DNA of 7,711 bases from an uncultured Bacteroidales bacterium (lineage in GTDB: Bacteria > Bacteroidota > Bacteroidia > Bacteroidales > UBA932), in the NCBI GenBank assembly GCA_937906795.1, contig CALCUQ010000438.1:1-7711 (forward strand). The letters are read 5' to 3'. The position numbers and the translations under genes are program-made. Positions 5,808 through 7,711 of the stretch are shown here, in pieces (the stretch's first letter is position 1; each line of letters opens with the position of its first letter). The notes under the pieces were generated by a model, which saw only the letters and a program-made list of their open reading frames with translations, had not been told where the DNA came from and ran no database searches.

Positions 5808-7400
5808 TTATAATTTCTTGATTTTTATTTTCTTGCCAGGGTATATTTTAGTTCTGGTGGTAAAATTGTTCAATCTTAGGATATCGTTGAGACTTACTCC
5901 AGGGAATTTGTCTGCAATACCGGATAATGTGTCGTTCTTTTTAATGGTGTACCATTGGTAACCACTGCTGTTGGTTGTGGTAGCAGATGAGGTTGACTTT
6001 GATGTTGAAGATGATTTTGCAGGTGCAACCCCTCCATATATTCTAAGTCTTTGTCCAACCCTAATGTTATTGCTTCTAAGGTTATTCCAACGTTTAAGGC
6101 TTGCAACACTAACTTTGTATTTTATAGCTATGTGACCTAATGTTTCATTTCTTTTTACAACGTGGAAACTGTTTCCTGTAGCACTCTCTTTTATAGATTT
6201 CTTTGTTAAAGCACTAAAATATACAGTGTCTTTGTATCTGTAGATTGAGTCCTCCATATCAATGAATTTGTTGGTGTATTTATATGGAAGTCTTAAAATG
6301 TATCCACTCTCGTTTCCTGGAATAATATCTTCTATATATTGGGTGTTATACGTTTTGATCTCTTCCATAGGAACCCCAACAACTTTGGAAATTTGCTCAA
6401 AGTGCAAATTCTTCTTTATCTGGAAAGTGTCTACGTGAGGAGGCATTTCCATATTTTTAGGCACAATTCCGTGTTCTTTATGGTAATGAAGAAGGTAAAG
6501 GGCTGCAACAAAAGAAGGAACATACCCCCTGGTTTCTCTTGGAAGGAATCTGTAAATATCCCAGAATTCTCTGCTGCCTGCGCGTCTGATTGCCTTATTT
6601 ACATTTCCGATACCGCAGTTGTATGAAGAAATGGCAAGAGACCAGTCTCCATAAATTGTGTATGAATCTCTAAGGTATTTTGCGGCTGCATGGCAAGATT
6701 TTACAACGTCCATTCTCTCATCTACATAAGAGGTAATTTTAAGATTGTATTGGCGTGCTGTCTGGTACATGAACTGCCATAACCCTTTTGCTCCAACTCT
6801 AGATGTTGCGGTAGGATTAAGGGCAGATTCAATAATTGCCATTGCTTTAAGCTCTTTTGGTAGGCCGTAATAGTCAAATACTTCTTCTATTATTGGCATA
6901 TAATATTCACACAAGCCAAGGATATGTCTTGCTCTTTCTGGCATTTTGTCTGTGTAAAATATTATGTGGTTTTTTATTATGTCGTTAAAATGCAGAGGAA
7001 TATAAGAGTTTATTTTGTTTATCCTTTCCATATAGACTGCATCTGGAATATTGGAAGTATATTTGATACTGTCCAGATTCATTATTTCTGTGTCAAAGGA
7101 TGAAATCTTTTTTTGGTTGTACCACTCGGTCAACAGACTGTCGGGATTACAGCCTGGCTCAACTCCAATAAATTCTTCGCTACCGTCATAGTTCAAATCT
7201 GTTTGTTGCTCCTGCATTTGTTGATACTCTTCCTCTTCAAAATTCTCACTTTCTGATATAATCTGTTTTAAGGAGTCAATAGTCTGCATCAATTGCATTC
7301 TCTCTTTAATCAATTGTTTTTTTGAGAGTTTTGTTTGGGCAAAAGCAGGTGATATTACAAATAGTGTTAAAATGGCTATTAGAAGTCTGTTACGGTGCAT
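5808..7400 (-). CDS. mltD: MltD-type membrane-associated lytic transglycosylase with LysM domains
   Basis: The 530-residue enzyme cleaves the glycan strands of peptidoglycan by a lytic transglycosylase reaction in the periplasm. It has a signal peptide (1-21, cut after AFA), with no lipobox cysteine. A predicted coiled-coil, then Glu/Gln-rich, stretch covers about 24-68. The SLT domain lies at about 165-300, with catalytic E191 in AIIESALNP, GLWQFM (206-211) and SSYNCGIGNV (258-267). A degenerate LysM-like stretch at about 325-372 is followed by LysM 1 at 412-455, a Ser/Thr-rich linker (463-479) and LysM 2 at 482-528. LysM domains bind GlcNAc in peptidoglycan. E. coli MltD is 452 residues, so this one is longer, mainly at the N-terminus. 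It converges on the barrel gene with 3 bases between stops. No clear promoter was found upstream. Confidence 0.94.
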   Translation of the reverse strand: MHRNRLLIAILTLFVISPAFAQTKLSKKQLIKERMQLMQTIDSLKQIISESENFEEEEYQQMQEQQTDLNYDGSEEFIGVEPGCNPDSLLTEWYNQKKISSFDTEIMNLDSIKYTSNIPDAVYMERINKINSYIPLHFNDIIKNHIIFYTDKMPERARHILGLCEYYMPIIEEVFDYYGLPKELKAMAIIESALNPTATSRVGAKGLWQFMYQTARQYNLKITSYVDERMDVVKSCHAAAKYLRDSYTIYGDWSLAISSYNCGIGNVNKAIRRAGSREFWDIYRFLPRETRGYVPSFVAALYLLHYHKEHGIVPKNMEMPPHVDTFQIKKNLHFEQISKVVGVPMEEIKTYNTQYIEDIIPGNESGYILRLPYKYTNKFIDMEDSIYRYKDTVYFSALTKKSIKESATGNSFHVVKRNETLGHIAIKYKVSVASLKRWNNLRSNNIRVGQRLRIYGGVAPAKSSSTSKSTSSATTTNSSGYQWYTIKKNDTLSGIADKFPGVSLNDILRLNNFTTRTKIYPGKKIKIKKL

Positions 7401-7580
7401 TTTGTATTACGGGTTATATTATTAGAATTTCAGATTCATTGACATTCCAAAGGATTGATTTGTCTTTCAGCTTGTTTGGCTGGGGAACTTCCTCAAAAAT
7501 TGTTAGCAGGAAAAGATAAAGAAGCAGAAGAAAATGAAAAAAGTAAAAAATATTAATGCAATTAAGTATTATATTGATAT

Positions 7581-7620
7581 TTGTGAAAAAAATAATTAGC
7601 AATTGACAATTATTTCACAA
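7581..7620. promoter_or_regulatory. Inverted repeat, putative operator over the gldA -35 box
   Basis: AAATAATT (7590-7597) and AATTATTT (7608-7615) form perfect arms, and the centre CAATTG (7600-7605) is itself palindromic, so 11 of 13 base pairs in this 26-bp unit are symmetric. Further out, TTGTGA (7581-7586) mirrors TCACAA (7615-7620), offset by four extra As on the left. The -35 hexamer at 7603-7608 lies inside, so a bound dimer would block RNA polymerase. AT-richness inflates such symmetry. Confidence 0.5.
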
Positions 7621-7630
7621 GCAGTACAAT
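7603..7630 (+). promoter_or_regulatory. Sigma70-type promoter for the gldA-like gene
   Basis: A perfect TTGACA (7603-7608) is followed after 16 bases by TACAAT (7625-7630), one mismatch from TATAAT. Transcription would start near 7637, about 27 bases before the ATG. This is the Firmicutes/Proteobacteria housekeeping pattern rather than the Bacteroidota TTTG/TAnnTTTG pattern seen upstream of the other genes here. Confidence 0.65.
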
Positions 7631-7648
7631 AGATGTGGAAATAAGTCT

Positions 7649-7656
7649 AAAGGAGA
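7649..7656 (+). promoter_or_regulatory. Strong Shine-Dalgarno site of the gldA-like gene
   Basis: AAAGGAGA is complementary to the 3' end of 16S rRNA and ends 7 bases before the ATG at 7664, which is ideal spacing. It fixes the start codon. No other complete gene in the window has a comparable site. Confidence 0.8.
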
Positions 7657-7663
7657 TATAAAT

Positions 7664-7711
7664 ATGACAAAAATTATTGGAAGTCCTACTCGTTATATTC
7701 AAGGTAAAGGT
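7664..7711 (+). CDS. gldA: Start of a glycerol dehydrogenase-like gene (cut by window edge)
   Basis: Sixteen codons read MTKIIGSPTRYIQGKG before the window ends. This resembles the N-terminus of glycerol dehydrogenase (GldA), whose members start with a pattern like I-x-SP-x-x-Y-I/V-QG. GldA oxidises glycerol to dihydroxyacetone with NAD+ and is an iron-type, zinc-dependent alcohol dehydrogenase. The assignment rests on this short motif only; another member of the same dehydrogenase superfamily is possible. The catalytic metal ligands and the nucleotide-binding GGGS motif lie outside the window. Its promoter and ribosome binding site differ in style from all neighbours, which suggests acquisition from a Firmicutes-like source or special regulation. 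Confidence 0.7.
   Translation, partial: MTKIIGSPTRYIQGKG

Larger units (their letters stand above)
7401..7663. other. 263-base AT-rich divergent intergenic region
   Basis: This lies between the divergent mltD and gldA-like genes. The mltD-proximal part (7401-7500) shows no TAnnTTTG element on the minus strand at acceptable spacing. The middle (7510-7560) is a purine-rich, A-dominated run on the plus strand. The gldA-proximal part holds the palindrome, sigma70-type promoter and ribosome binding site listed separately. I see no RNA gene and no convincing coding sequence. Confidence 0.7.

Noticed and set aside
7401..7460. mltD promoter based on TTTG at 7451-7448 (minus strand)
   Set aside because: The only AT-rich -7 candidate downstream lies 23 bases away and does not match TAnnTTTG.
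7534..7599. Short frame of 21 codons (MKKVKNINAIKYYIDICEKNN) before the gldA promoter
   Set aside because: It lies upstream of the predicted promoter so cannot be a leader peptide of gldA, has no good ribosome binding site, and is easily produced by A-rich sequence.
7581..7602. Rex operator upstream of gldA
   Set aside because: TTGTGAA and TTAGCAA are 8 bases apart, where known Rex sites have about 4-6, and the second half deviates from consensus. Kept only as a loose idea under the operator finding.

Overview
The window is AT-rich chromosomal DNA, most likely from a member of the Bacteroidota (probably Bacteroidales). The evidence is the hpt-adk-obg gene run, an Obg with SKSD in place of NKxD at the G4 motif, a short-LID adenylate kinase, and a secreted helix-hairpin-helix/beta-barrel protein of a type I associate with this phylum. 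In addition, most genes lack a Shine-Dalgarno sequence, and several intergenic regions carry the Bacteroidota -7 promoter element TAnnTTTG. Most of the window is housekeeping: purine metabolism, ribosome assembly, lipid phosphate metabolism and cell wall remodelling. TGA ends two intact genes here, so the code is the standard bacterial one.

Positions 1-3108 hold a tightly packed minus-strand operon. It reads hpt (hypoxanthine phosphoribosyltransferase), adk (adenylate kinase), obg (ribosome-assembly GTPase), a PAP2-family membrane phosphatase, then an 89-residue remnant of lipoate-protein ligase A. The remnant stops at a TGA before the catalytic lysine would appear. Seven bases later a new gene seems to begin with a signal peptide and run off the left edge.

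Positions 3109-3196 are a short divergent region where the putative hpt and purE promoters lie on top of one another, so purine salvage (hpt) and de novo synthesis (purE) may compete for RNA polymerase. purE (3197-3709) is followed by a good intrinsic terminator. Next comes a secreted protein with an N-terminal ComEA-like helix-hairpin-helix domain and a long C-terminal region that looks like an outer membrane beta-barrel (3888-5804). It converges, with a 3-base gap, on a minus-strand MltD-type lytic transglycosylase with two clear LysM domains (5808-7400). A perfect 10-bp hairpin is embedded in the 3' end of the barrel gene.

The right edge (7401-7711) looks different. A 263-base AT-rich intergenic region leads into the first 16 codons of a glycerol-dehydrogenase-like gene. 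This gene has a textbook sigma70-type promoter (TTGACA, 16 bp, TACAAT), a near-perfect 26-bp palindrome covering the -35 box, and a strong AAAGGAGA ribosome binding site, none of which is seen on the neighbouring genes. It may be a recently acquired, repressor-controlled gene.

I did not find a new defence, mobile or biosynthetic system. The points most worth following are the gldA control region, the overlapping hpt/purE promoters, the truncated lplA junction and the uncharacterised HhH-barrel protein.
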